Positions 41,444 to 49,709 of a stretch of DNA of 64,000 nt are shown here, piece after piece. Numbering within the stretch: the stretch's first letter is position 1; each line of letters starts with the position of its first letter. The stretch lies in NCBI GenBank assembly GCA_018652955.1, contig JABIBA010000011.1, positions 1 through 64,000 of the forward strand. Direction: 5' to 3'. The notes under the pieces were generated by a model. It did no database searches and was not told where the DNA came from. It worked only from the letters and a program-made list of their open reading frames with translations. The position numbers and the translations under genes were made by a program. Source of the DNA: Candidatus Peribacter sp. (lineage in GTDB: Bacteria > Patescibacteriota > Gracilibacteria > Peribacterales > Peribacteraceae).

Positions 41444-42478
41444 ATGCTTAACAGTTTACTTCGCAAGTTTCAAAGAAGTAACAAAGCGCCCAAATTAGAA
41501 CTGACAGGATTAGAAATTAAGAAACAACAAGAAAGCAGGAGACGCTTTATGAAAAAGCTTTTTTTTCTCGGAGCAACTACCGTAGTAACGGGTATAGAAA
41601 TGAGTCAGCCTGCAGAGTCTGAAGCTGAGCGCAACAAGCACCCGTCTCCAAAACTCGGAGCAGTGTTGGACATTTTAAAAGAAGAATTTCCAGATATTGT
41701 TATTACATATGAAGGCAACGAAGAAGTACAACACCCTGCGTATCCATCTATGATTCCACAGAGAAGAAAGTCTATCTCGGCAGCTCCAAAAGTAGAGAAA
41801 AAACGCGTTCAGCCAGATAATGTGATGCAAGTAGCCGAAAGGGTGTATCACTACGTGGCTGATCCTAAAGCATCTTCTACAAATGATGGAGGAGGGTTAG
41901 AAAGTCCAATATCGTATGCAGCTACCTATCGACGATCCAAAGAGGATTCGAAAAGTACTCCCCAAGAAGATTTGGATTGTAACGACCACGCGAACTGGGC
42001 CTGTGAACTTCTGGATGAACATCACGTTCCTGTCTACACCATAAGTACGTGGGCAAATAGTCCAGATAAAGGATTTAAACATTGGCATATTTTTACGGTG
42101 TGCAAAGTACACGATAGTAAATTTTTAATTATTGATAATTCAGCCAAGGCTACGGTGTGGGAAGGATGTCTTTCAGATTTCATTGCCCAATATGGAGGTG
42201 TAGAGGAAGGCGAAGATCCCAATGTACGTGTAGTCCCCTATGGCATGTCGAGGTACGTAAAACCGAAACACAATTGCCCGGTTTCGAAAATGCTCGTACA
42301 GCTTTCGCATACTATTAATGATGAAAGTGAAATGAAAAGCATTGGGGAAGAACCAGCATTCCTCGGTCCTATTGCTTGCAAGCAAGAGGCTACCCAATCC
42401 ATAGCGCAAGCTTCTCAAGAGCTCTCTATGAAAATTTCTTCTTGGATGAAAAATCTTCAAGTAGCTGCTGGTCAATAA
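41444..42478 (+). CDS. Exported transglutaminase/cysteine-peptidase-like protein with Tat-type motif
   Basis: 344 residues. A 30-residue cytoplasmic lead ends in SRRRFMK, which fits the twin-arginine consensus SRRxFLK, before a hydrophobic core (LFFLGATTVVTGIEM). The mature domain at about 160-260 has the order Cys (DLDCNDHANWACELL), His (KHWHIFTVC) and Asp (LIIDNS), as in transglutaminase-like and NlpC-like cysteine enzymes. It may cut or crosslink wall or surface proteins. No neighbouring tat gene is present. The triad is inferred from order and context. Confidence 0.6.
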   Translation: MLNSLLRKFQRSNKAPKLELTGLEIKKQQESRRRFMKKLFFLGATTVVTGIEMSQPAESEAERNKHPSPKLGAVLDILKEEFPDIVITYEGNEEVQHPAYPSMIPQRRKSISAAPKVEKKRVQPDNVMQVAERVYHYVADPKASSTNDGGGLESPISYAATYRRSKEDSKSTPQEDLDCNDHANWACELLDEHHVPVYTISTWANSPDKGFKHWHIFTVCKVHDSKFLIIDNSAKATVWEGCLSDFIAQYGGVEEGEDPNVRVVPYGMSRYVKPKHNCPVSKMLVQLSHTINDESEMKSIGEEPAFLGPIACKQEATQSIAQASQELSMKISSWMKNLQVAAGQ

Positions 42479-42535
42479 AAAGTTTGCATCAGAGAAACTC
42501 TGGGTTACACTGTGCTCGTGATTCAACTTATCGCA

Positions 42536-42584
42536 ATTACCGCTTACTCTCGCTGCACCAAGATGGTGTCGGCAGGGCGGTAAT
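42536..42584 (+). other. Stem-loop structure in the 278-bp spacer before the 42757 gene
   Basis: ATTACCGC (42536-42543) pairs perfectly with GCGGTAAT (42577-42584) and encloses a CACC/GGTG hairpin. No T-run follows. Together with the hairpin at 42667 it makes the spacer 42479-42756 RNA-structure rich; no coding frame is convincing there. Confidence 0.45.
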
Positions 42585-42666
42585 GTAGAAAGTATTTAGT
42601 TAATTCTTCCGCCCTCTCGACTACAGAAGGTGTTTTTGTTCATTTACATTTTCGTTCCCAAGCTCA

Positions 42667-42721
42667 AACAGGGTGGCCTGTAGGCTCTTATTAAAAACAA
42701 AAGCCTGTAGTCCTCCCTGTT
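42667..42721 (+). promoter_or_regulatory. Long imperfect leader hairpin before the 42757 gene
   Basis: 42667-42686 pairs with 42702-42721 in about 16 of 20 positions (core AACAGGG/CCCTGTT and AGGCT/AGCCT), loop A-rich. It lies 35 bp before the ATG, so it could control translation or mark a processing site. Confidence 0.45.
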
Positions 42722-42756
42722 GGACCCCCAATTCTATTACTTTAGGAGTACTGAAC

Positions 42757-43035
42757 ATGTTACATGACCGTTACAGCTTTTGCAGCCCAGAACCAAGAAG
42801 AGACTATCCTACGCCCCCTATCGAACAGCGTCTTAAATGGTGGTTTGAAAAAGCATCAAAACACTCTGCGTTTATGCGAGATTCAAAACACCAAACGCAC
42901 ATGAACCTTCGAAAGGGTATTGCCGCAACACTTGGGCTTAAATCTGCCCGTGTCACCATTGAGCAGCGTGAAAACTCTGTCGTTCTACTGTCTACCGAGC
43001 GGGACAGCCCGTTGGCTGAACTCTCAACTACTTAA
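42757..43035 (+). CDS. Small SD-led hypothetical protein (92 aa)
   Basis: ATG at 42757 with AGGAG at the right distance, one of few clear SDs in the window. The N-terminus is aromatic and Pro rich (RYSFCSPEPRRDYPTPPIEQ), then a basic amphipathic helix (RLKWWFEKASKHSAFMRDSK) and a possible small beta unit (ARVTIEQRENSVVLLSTERD). No family. It has its own structured leader and strong terminator, so it is an isolated unit, possibly acquired. A DNA- or RNA-binding role is conceivable from its charge. Confidence 0.6.
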   Translation: MLHDRYSFCSPEPRRDYPTPPIEQRLKWWFEKASKHSAFMRDSKHQTHMNLRKGIAATLGLKSARVTIEQRENSVVLLSTERDSPLAELSTT

Positions 43036-43095
43036 AAGACTACTACTCTACTTACTGCTTACGTCCAACACTGGGAACGGAATTCCAACGAGAAA

Positions 43096-43122
43096 GGCTT
43101 CACAGACGTGTGAGGCCTTTTT
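43096..43122 (+). terminator. Terminator of the 42757 gene
   Basis: GGCTTCACA (43096-43104), GACG loop, TGTGAGGCC (43109-43117), then TTTTT. Confidence 0.9.
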
Positions 43123-43148
43123 CTAATTGTATACATTTTTTATTCAGT

Positions 43149-43445
43149 CTACACCGCATTAACAAGCAGTTGCATCAACAAGAAAGCGATGAGCGGGATA
43201 GCACTACTAAGAACAGATACCACGTAACGCTTTTTCTTGAAATACCGAACCGCATAGTACATTGCAGATACAAGTAGCAATATACAAATAGTGGCTATCG
43301 TAGCAAACATACCCCAAGCTCCAGCAGATTCTCCCGCATCAAAGATCATCACACTCATAGCGACAACGACAGAAAGTATAGCCGCCGAGAAGCAGATAAG
43401 CGCTATATCAAGCAGTATTACGATGATGGGAATAACCTTGCGCAT
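43149..43445 (-). CDS. Small three-TM hypothetical membrane protein (98 aa)
   Basis: Start chosen at the ATG 43445 (MRKVIPIIVILLDIALICFS), because minus-strand TATAGT lies 16 nt upstream and longer starts would run through it. TM helices at about 5-35, 45-65 and 76-96, with a basic loop (RYFKKKRY) between the last two. No family recognised. Confidence 0.6.
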   Translation of the reverse strand: MRKVIPIIVILLDIALICFSAAILSVVVAMSVMIFDAGESAGAWGMFATIATICILLLVSAMYYAVRYFKKKRYVVSVLSSAIPLIAFLLMQLLVNAV

Positions 43446-43606
43446 AAGAGAAGTTGTATTTACTATACAGGTAATGCAGCTCTTCAGCACTAGTAAGAAG
43501 ATGATGAAGAAGACCGCCCTAACGGGAAGGTAGGCCGCTAGAAACTTGAAACTACAAAGCCCCTTCTCACCGAAAGGGTTTTCTTTTATTCATTCCCATT
43601 TCTCTC

Positions 43607-43921
43607 ATGGAAGCAACAGTATTGCAACCAGCTGCATATGAATCGCCAGTACACACGTCTGGAACGAAGATTTTTAATGAAATTCGAGAGAAGCAAGGGA
43701 TGTACTACTTTATCGTTCGTCACAATCCAGATGATGATTTCATCGCAAGTCATCTACGAGCATCTTCTGCGACAAGTAGTGGAATATTTTGGGTAAATAG
43801 ACACGATGTCTCCGGTGTACAGCTTCCACTGCGCAATGTAACACAAGAGGCTGTTTCTGCTGCTCGAGCAAAAATTAGCGAATTAGGATTCGAAATTACC
43901 GAGGAATATCAGCTGATATAG
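43607..43921 (+). CDS. Small hypothetical protein (104 aa)
   Basis: Mixed alpha/beta soluble protein (GTKIFNEIREKQGMYYFIVR, SGIFWVNRHDVSGVQLPLRN, ARAKISELGFEITEEYQLI). No signal peptide or family. A short CCCTT/AAGGG hairpin followed by T residues (43561-43585) precedes it. It lies 61 bp before tRNA-Gln. Confidence 0.6.
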   Translation: MEATVLQPAAYESPVHTSGTKIFNEIREKQGMYYFIVRHNPDDDFIASHLRASSATSSGIFWVNRHDVSGVQLPLRNVTQEAVSAARAKISELGFEITEEYQLI

Positions 43922-43982
43922 CTAAAAGCGAGAAATCACTTGGATAAAGCGCTCTAGACACTATAATCTGTTGCAGCACTAT

Positions 43983-44056
43983 TGGGGCGTCGCCAAGTGG
44001 TAAGGCACTGGTTTCTGGTACCAGCATCGGGGGTTCGAATCCCTCCGCCCCAGCCA
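43983..44056 (+). tRNA. tRNA-Gln(CUG)
   Basis: Acceptor TGGGGCG/CGCCCCA starting with the U1:A72 pair typical of Gln, anticodon stem CTGGT/ACCAG with loop TTCTGGT, T loop TTCGAAT, discriminator G and encoded CCA. Reads CAG only, so a UUG isoacceptor must exist elsewhere. Confidence 0.95.
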
Positions 44057-44108
44057 TTTATTCAAATACATCAAATACCCGTATATTCCATTATATAGGG
44101 CTTTATGG

Positions 44109-44114
44109 TATAAT
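44109..44114 (+). promoter_or_regulatory. Extended -10 of the 44141 gene
   Basis: TGGTATAAT with hexamer 44109-44114. Predicted leader about 20 nt. Confidence 0.6.
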
Positions 44115-44140
44115 AATGAGTGATACACACATAAAAAAAC

Positions 44141-45973
44141 ATGGGAATCGAACGCAAAGAAGCACCGGCATTTCGCTCAGAATTCCTTAATACGGTAAAA
44201 GCAAAAGCGGAGGAAGGAAAAATGGAAGAACTAAAGGCCTACGTGCAAGCAGCGATTGAAGATAAGAAAAAGATCAGGGATGTTGAAAATATCCTTACAT
44301 TAGAGTCTTTAGAGGTTATTGAATTAGTACTACCAGCAATTGTAGAAAGTGGGATTGATAGAAAAAGCAAACAACTGCTGGCGTTAGCCGCTATGCAAAA
44401 CCCTATTATAGAAGTTGCGGACTACGCTGCTGGTGAAATGGCGAAGACCGGATTGCATGTTGGGTTGATCGGTACGTTTGATGCTGATCCTTCTTTCTTA
44501 AATAGAGATCTTATAAAGGCTCAAGCACGTACTATTGCGCTTACGTCTCCTACTCTTCCAAAAAAAGTATTAGATTATATGGCTACTAAAGAAGGAGCAA
44601 GTGACTATATCTTGACCAATATTCTTATTAAGAATGCACGAAAAGATTTAGACATCGATATTCACCTTGATGGGTCTGGCATTAGAAGGAGTATTGACTC
44701 TGACCAAAAAGAAGGCCTTATCAAGATGCATGGTAATGCTGTAGATCTCTTGCGAGAGAATGCAATTAATAAAGCAATGGCAGAATCTAATATTCCGGAA
44801 GAGCACCGAGAAAAAATACTCAAACGCTTGGCTGAAGCAGATGTTTCCGTAAAGGAATTTCGTCAAAATAAAGTAAGGGCAATGGAAAAGCTAATAGGAT
44901 ATGAATCTACATTAGATGCTAAAGATCAGTTATCCGATGAGGCATTTCTAAGCGTCAATACAATAGCATTTGTCCTACATACAGATATAAAGTCTGTAGA
45001 TGAAATTCGCGAGCATAAGATTATGAAAAAGCTCTTGGATGTATCTGATAAAACTTACTACATAGCATATGCAGATGCATATTCAGACGATTCCCTTACA
45101 GATGCGCAACGAGGAAAATTGCTAAGAAAAATTCTAACAGAAGCTATCTCGAGCGAAGCTCTGGAAGGACGTCTAGATCTAGGAAGATACATGTTAACTG
45201 AAACCAAAGACCGTGTAACCAGCTCTATTACAGATGTAGCTACAAATCTGCCTCAATCAGTTCAGAACGTAGCAAAAGTAGCTACTGTCGTTACTGCTGC
45301 CAAAGCCATAGAGGTACTGACTGTTGACGATAGTAAAGAAGCAGGCGCAATAGCCCCTGTAACCAATACAATAAGCCAAAAGATGAAAAGTGCTATTATT
45401 GCGAACAACGCTTCTAAAAAAGAACTTAGTAATGGAGACGTACAAGTTACCATCGAAAATCACCCTGTTATCTTTTCTGTTAAAAACAATGAACTCGTAG
45501 CTTCTGTAAGCTCGTCTAGGGATAACAAGTCATTTACGCTCCCAGAGCTGACTATGGCTGCACTGGAGAAAGTAGTGGCAATAGATGTTATTCAATACGA
45601 TATGCGACAGTCGATCTGGAAAGATGATTACAACGATGCTCAACTATTAAAATACGTGTTTAACATAAACCCCGATGACAAACAGATGGCAGACATGACG
45701 CAATACAAAGATCAACTATCTGCAATGCCCTTCTCTGGAGAAAAGGTAAAAGAGCTTTATAAGAAATTGGGAGTGATCAATCCTGATCTCTCTATCAATC
45801 GAAAGCGAGCTATTCGAACTGGCACACTATTTACGTATCTTGAAGCAGTTATGGGTCTAGATTTAGTAGAAATAGATGACCTAGAAGCACTTGCAGAAGT
45901 ATGGAAAGCCACTGGCAAGGCAGACCTAATGACACCAGATACAGCCAAAGAGAGGATAAGGAATATAGCTTAG
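44141..45973 (+). CDS. Hypothetical helical protein (610 aa)
   Basis: No family recognised. Mostly helical and soluble; the first 200 residues look like irregular helical repeats (LESLEVIELVLPAIVESGID, QLLALAAMQNPIIEVADYAA), followed by charged helices and a smaller beta part at about 425-465 (DVQVTIENHPVIFSVKNNEL). No signal peptide. It shares style with the unknown block at 2456-9336 but no clear sequence identity was seen. Its stop overlaps the SLH gene by TTAG. Confidence 0.75.
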   Translation: MGIERKEAPAFRSEFLNTVKAKAEEGKMEELKAYVQAAIEDKKKIRDVENILTLESLEVIELVLPAIVESGIDRKSKQLLALAAMQNPIIEVADYAAGEMAKTGLHVGLIGTFDADPSFLNRDLIKAQARTIALTSPTLPKKVLDYMATKEGASDYILTNILIKNARKDLDIDIHLDGSGIRRSIDSDQKEGLIKMHGNAVDLLRENAINKAMAESNIPEEHREKILKRLAEADVSVKEFRQNKVRAMEKLIGYESTLDAKDQLSDEAFLSVNTIAFVLHTDIKSVDEIREHKIMKKLLDVSDKTYYIAYADAYSDDSLTDAQRGKLLRKILTEAISSEALEGRLDLGRYMLTETKDRVTSSITDVATNLPQSVQNVAKVATVVTAAKAIEVLTVDDSKEAGAIAPVTNTISQKMKSAIIANNASKKELSNGDVQVTIENHPVIFSVKNNELVASVSSSRDNKSFTLPELTMAALEKVVAIDVIQYDMRQSIWKDDYNDAQLLKYVFNINPDDKQMADMTQYKDQLSAMPFSGEKVKELYKKLGVINPDLSINRKRAIRTGTLFTYLEAVMGLDLVEIDDLEALAEVWKATGKADLMTPDTAKERIRNIA

Positions 45974-48294
45974 TCGAGCCGGTAGTTCGTCGACTTTACG
46001 TTGGTCTTCCCAATATCCACCCAACCAAAGCTTGTTTCTCCATCACTCCAGTTAATCGTCCCTGTAATACCTGGGTTACTGAGGTTTTGCAGACTCGCCT
46101 GTAAGATACTCACTCCCGGAGATACTTGTGCATTTAAAATTGTCCCATGCAATGAGAGGTTTAATGTTCCTCCGCGAGAAATAAATGTACTAACGTCTTC
46201 TGCATCGAGTCCATCACACGTCAATGTTATGGTTCCAGTTGTCGCACTCTCTGTACACTCCGCGATTGTTCCGGAGTTAAGTGCATTAAAGATATAGAAA
46301 GAACCAGAGGTAAATTCCATGTTTACTGCACTTACTGTAAAAGTAAGTTTTGTAATCTCTACGTTGTTAAATCCATCTGCAGAATTTTCGTGGTCTGCAG
46401 CACGGAAGGCAAACTGCCCAAATGTCATAGCGCCTGTCGTGATAATAGAATCATCAGGGTCTGTATTGCTGTTAGTAATATCAACAATCTTTGCGAGGAC
46501 TACCGTATGGCTTGGTGCTGCAATTAAACTATTACTTGCTATAGATTCTGTGCCAACAAAAATTTCTCCATCTCCAGACGCATTTCCGTCGTTTTGTAGT
46601 AACTGCTGCCCAGAATAATACCCTTCCGCAGTAACTGCGACATTTCCAGATGTTACTGCACTTACAGAAAGCGCAACGGTTTGGCCAGATACCGCGCCAG
46701 TATCATCTGGTTTGAGTACTGCTTTTACGACAATGCTCTTTTCGCCATTCTGTGGAACAATAAACTCGTTATCACTACAAAATCTTCCAGTGACGACACT
46801 GCCACAGTTCACGAGGCGTGCTGTAGCGAACGAAGAGGGGCTTGTAGACTCAAAGAGGAGTAAGTGATCGACGCTACTAGGAATGCCCTCTATCGCTAAT
46901 TCTTTTACCTTAACGTCCTCTGCATCAGAACGAAATTGTAGCAATAGAAGTGACGGTGTCTCTGTACTTGCGATAATTTGTCTGCTTCCGAGTGGCGTTG
47001 AATCTTTAGAGACAAACAAGTTTCCCTGTGTGCGGATTGTTACCGTCTGATCATCGTCTGTAATAACGGTTATCCAACAAATAGAATCTAGTGTGCAATC
47101 ATCATCGTTTAACTTAATTCCTGTGACATCTTCTCCGTCAATTTTGTCTACACCTTCTACGAAATCTAGCTGTGTTGTATCAAAGGCCAACGCAATGCTA
47201 CTTGCAGATTGTGTTGTATCGATATCAGCCCACAGTTCTACCGCGATGTACGCACCATCACGCACAAGAATGTTTTGATTGGCAAAGGTAAGCGTCTCTC
47301 CACTAGGAGTTGCACGGCCAAATAACGTTTCTACTGTGCCGTCTCCATCTGCATCTATCATCAAGCGATAGTTTTCTGCAAATCCTAGCGACCCTACAGA
47401 ACTTTTAAGCTTCAGTGTCGTAATGTAGATATCTTGCCTTCCTGCTATAGCAGTAAATTTAAACAACGGAACATCCACGTTTCCAGAGGCCTGTGCACCA
47501 CTGGAGATCGGCTGCTGTTCTAAGCGCAATGCTCCATGACGAATAGGTTCCGAAACCAAAATACATAACCTGCTACATCCATCTCCGTCTTCTGTGTTTC
47601 CATCATCGCACTGTTCTGTCCCCTCTTTGTAACCGTTACCACACACCGCTATGTTTGTAGGAGGAAACTTTACCGCTACAAATTTTACACCACTCGGGTC
47701 TGGAGCATCTCCACTGAGAGTCGCTATGGGCTCTCCCATCATAGTGAGTAGTAACGCCATCTCCCCTCTTGTCAGTTGGTAATCTGGAGTAAATGGAAAC
47801 CGCCTAAAGATTCCTAGAGGCGCTGCTGCATCCATATACCGCTGAAACCACGGACGATTAGGATCATCACGACCAATTGTTACTTTCCATGCCTCAAAGC
47901 TCATCTTTAAAGCCTCTGCAAGAATAATAGTATCCTCTCCACGGAAAGAACCGTCAGGATGCCCATGAATTATCCCGAGCATCTTTGCCGTACATGCAAA
48001 CGCCCAGTACCACTCATAGTTTCCCGTAAAATCTGTAAAACATCGCTCACTTCCTCCTTGATACGCCTGTTCTCCGTACACAGAAAGCATCAGCAACTTT
48101 AAAAACTCTGCACGGTTTATTGCTTTGTATGGACGAAACGAACCATCCGGATATCCATTGATAATTCCGCGCGCTTCTAACAAATTGACTGAGCTTTTGT
48201 GTTCGTAATGTTCGACGTCGTTAAGTTCTGCGTGTGATGTGACAGGCACAAGAAGTAGACAAGCAATTAGTGACCAACGGCGAAAAGTTTTCAT
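45970..48294 (-). CDS. SLH-domain surface (S-layer-like) protein with Cys-rich repeat
   Basis: 774 residues. Signal peptide (MKTFRRWSLIACLLLVPVTSHA). Three SLH units at about 24-70 (LLEARGIINGYPDGSFRPYK), 85-135 (MLGIIHGHPDGSFRGED) and 148-187, which bind the cell wall. A DUF4215-type repeat spans Cys218-Cys244 (CGNGYKEGTEQCDDGNTEDG), followed by about 520 residues of beta-rich extracellular domains. The C-terminal half resembles that of the 1145-residue protein at 12877, ending VKSTNYRLD. So one paralogue carries an SLH anchor and the other does not. Minus-strand TATACT ends 6 nt before the ATG. Confidence 0.9.
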   Translation of the reverse strand: MKTFRRWSLIACLLLVPVTSHAELNDVEHYEHKSSVNLLEARGIINGYPDGSFRPYKAINRAEFLKLLMLSVYGEQAYQGGSERCFTDFTGNYEWYWAFACTAKMLGIIHGHPDGSFRGEDTIILAEALKMSFEAWKVTIGRDDPNRPWFQRYMDAAAPLGIFRRFPFTPDYQLTRGEMALLLTMMGEPIATLSGDAPDPSGVKFVAVKFPPTNIAVCGNGYKEGTEQCDDGNTEDGDGCSRLCILVSEPIRHGALRLEQQPISSGAQASGNVDVPLFKFTAIAGRQDIYITTLKLKSSVGSLGFAENYRLMIDADGDGTVETLFGRATPSGETLTFANQNILVRDGAYIAVELWADIDTTQSASSIALAFDTTQLDFVEGVDKIDGEDVTGIKLNDDDCTLDSICWITVITDDDQTVTIRTQGNLFVSKDSTPLGSRQIIASTETPSLLLLQFRSDAEDVKVKELAIEGIPSSVDHLLLFESTSPSSFATARLVNCGSVVTGRFCSDNEFIVPQNGEKSIVVKAVLKPDDTGAVSGQTVALSVSAVTSGNVAVTAEGYYSGQQLLQNDGNASGDGEIFVGTESIASNSLIAAPSHTVVLAKIVDITNSNTDPDDSIITTGAMTFGQFAFRAADHENSADGFNNVEITKLTFTVSAVNMEFTSGSFYIFNALNSGTIAECTESATTGTITLTCDGLDAEDVSTFISRGGTLNLSLHGTILNAQVSPGVSILQASLQNLSNPGITGTINWSDGETSFGWVDIGKTNVKSTNYRLD

Positions 48295-48314
48295 AACGTA
48301 AGTATACAGTACAT

Positions 48315-48713
48315 TTACCCAGGCTCTGGTGTCGTTTCTTCGCTTGCAAGATCTTGCTTCGCTTCTTCTCTCTGTATCTGAGCATCAGCATCAAAATCTT
48401 CATGTGCATCTTGCTCTAGTGCTTCTTCGCGTTCTTTTAGTGTTTTTGTTTTTGGTGTAGTGCTTTCTTCTTTAGCTTGCTCCTGTGCATCTTCTTTACG
48501 CTTTGTTTCCTCATCACTTTTCCCAGCAAGTTGATTTTTAAGTTGTTGCAAATCCATATCTGCTTTGAGATCTACTTTTTGCATATCTGACTGCTTTTCC
48601 ATACCCGTTGTTTTCTTGATCTGCTTTTTGAGCGCATCTCTCTTCCCTCCATCTGCCCTATCTAATCTTCGTGAAGAAGATGATAGCCCGTCTTTGTCAT
48701 CTTTTAAGCTCAT
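48315..48713 (-). CDS. Highly charged hypothetical protein (132 aa)
   Basis: Lys/Glu/Asp-rich, predicted disordered to helical, with no hydrophobic core (EETKRKEDAQEQAKEES, EQDAHEDFDADAQIQREEAK). No family. Minus-strand TATACT lies 6 nt before the ATG. It is 20 bp upstream of the SLH gene, which keeps its own -10. Confidence 0.6.
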   Translation of the reverse strand: MSLKDDKDGLSSSSRRLDRADGGKRDALKKQIKKTTGMEKQSDMQKVDLKADMDLQQLKNQLAGKSDEETKRKEDAQEQAKEESTTPKTKTLKEREEALEQDAHEDFDADAQIQREEAKQDLASEETTPEPG

Positions 48714-48743
48714 ACAGTAAGTATAATTGATCGATTTAGATTA

Positions 48744-48820
48744 TGGTACCCGCGGAGGGACTCGAACCCCCAACCCTCGGTTCCGAAGACCGATGCTCTA
48801 TCCAGTTGAGCCACGCGGGC
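48744..48820 (-). tRNA. tRNA-Arg(UCG)
   Basis: On the minus strand: acceptor GCCCGCG/CGCGGGT, anticodon stem TCGGT/ACCGA with loop CTTCGGA, T loop TTCGAGT, discriminator A and encoded CCA. The anticodon UCG reads CGA and, by wobble, CGG. Complements tRNA-Arg(GCG) at 34073. Confidence 0.95.
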
Positions 48821-48868
48821 ACGCGCCTAGTATATCTATATCTACAGAAAAAACCTGAAAAAGATCAA

Positions 48869-48902
48869 AAATACCCACCAGAGTTGCCTCGGGCGGGTAT
48901 TT
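48869..48902. terminator. Bidirectional terminator between the H1-like gene and tRNA-Arg
   Basis: AAATACCC (48869-48876) pairs with GGGTATTT (48895-48902), with A/T tracts on both sides. It would end the minus-strand transcript of the H1-like gene. Confidence 0.8.
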
Positions 48903-48930
48903 GATTACGCAACAAGATCTTGTAGCGATA

Positions 48931-49362
48931 TTATCGGCGCTTTCGAGCTGTCTTACGCTTGGCTGGCTTACGCTTTGTAGCCTTGCGCTTTGTAGCCGTC
49001 TTGCGTTTTGCAGTCTTTCGAGCTGGCTTACGCTTTGCTGGCTTACGCTTTGCAGCTGTCTTACGCTTTGCTGGCTTACGCTTTGTAGCCGTCTTGCGCT
49101 TAACAGTCTTGCGCTTAGCTGGCTTACGCTTAGCTGGCTTACGCTTAGCAGCTGTTTTCTTCTTAGCTGGCTTGCGCTTTGCAGCTGTCTTACGCTTAAC
49201 AGCTTTCTTAGCTGGCTTGCGCTTTGCAGGCTTACGCTTAGCTGTCTTGCGCTTAGCTGGCTTACGCTTAGTAGCAGTCTTACGCTTAACAGCTTTTCGA
49301 GCTGGCTTACGCTTTGCTACCTTACGCTTTTTAGTCGCTTTCTTTTTTTTGCGAACTGGCAT
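48931..49362 (-). CDS. Histone H1-like lysine-rich DNA-binding protein
   Basis: 143 residues from the ATG at 49362 (MPVRKKKKATKKRKVAKRKP). Almost entirely Lys, Arg, Ala, Pro and Thr in a degenerate KRKPAKRKTA-type repeat. This composition is that of the C-terminal tail of histone H1 and of bacterial H1-like proteins (Chlamydia Hc1/Hc2, AlgP-like). It should bind DNA non-specifically and may compact the nucleoid. The underlying DNA is a repeat with variable copy number. A 311-bp AT-rich stretch lies upstream. Confidence 0.85.
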   Translation of the reverse strand: MPVRKKKKATKKRKVAKRKPARKAVKRKTATKRKPAKRKTAKRKPAKRKPAKKAVKRKTAAKRKPAKKKTAAKRKPAKRKPAKRKTVKRKTATKRKPAKRKTAAKRKPAKRKPARKTAKRKTATKRKATKRKPAKRKTARKRR

Positions 49363-49398
49363 AGCACGGGTGGGTAATAAATAAGAAGGGTTGTTCAC

Positions 49399-49709
49399 TA
49401 TGTTACGTGGTTAAAATTATTCGTGAAGTTCTTTCGTAAAGCGTAAAAATGAATTTATGTTTTTGTGTAAAAACTACTTTTTGCATCAAAGTTCTGTTTT
49501 TGTTTTACAAGAGAGAAAAACTCGCTACATTTTTGTACAAATTAAAACACGCAAAAATGCAAAAAATGTGTTCAACTTTTTGGGCATTCTCTTACCGTTT
49601 TTATGAAATTGCGTCTTTTGTGTTCATGTTTGTGTTTTTTACATGTTTTGTTGGGGTACTTAAAACGAAAAACATTCACGTTTGTTACACACAAATTTTT
49701 ACAAACGCG
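49399..49709. other. AT-rich 311-bp intergenic region between ribBA and the H1-like gene
   Basis: Markedly AT-rich and dense in TTTTTG/CAAAAA tracts (for example around 49540-49580 and 49640-49700). A plus-strand frame crosses it but has an implausible composition (Phe/Cys/Lys-rich), so no gene is called. It may be a bent-DNA regulatory region for the H1-like gene. No DnaA-box cluster was seen. Confidence 0.5.
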
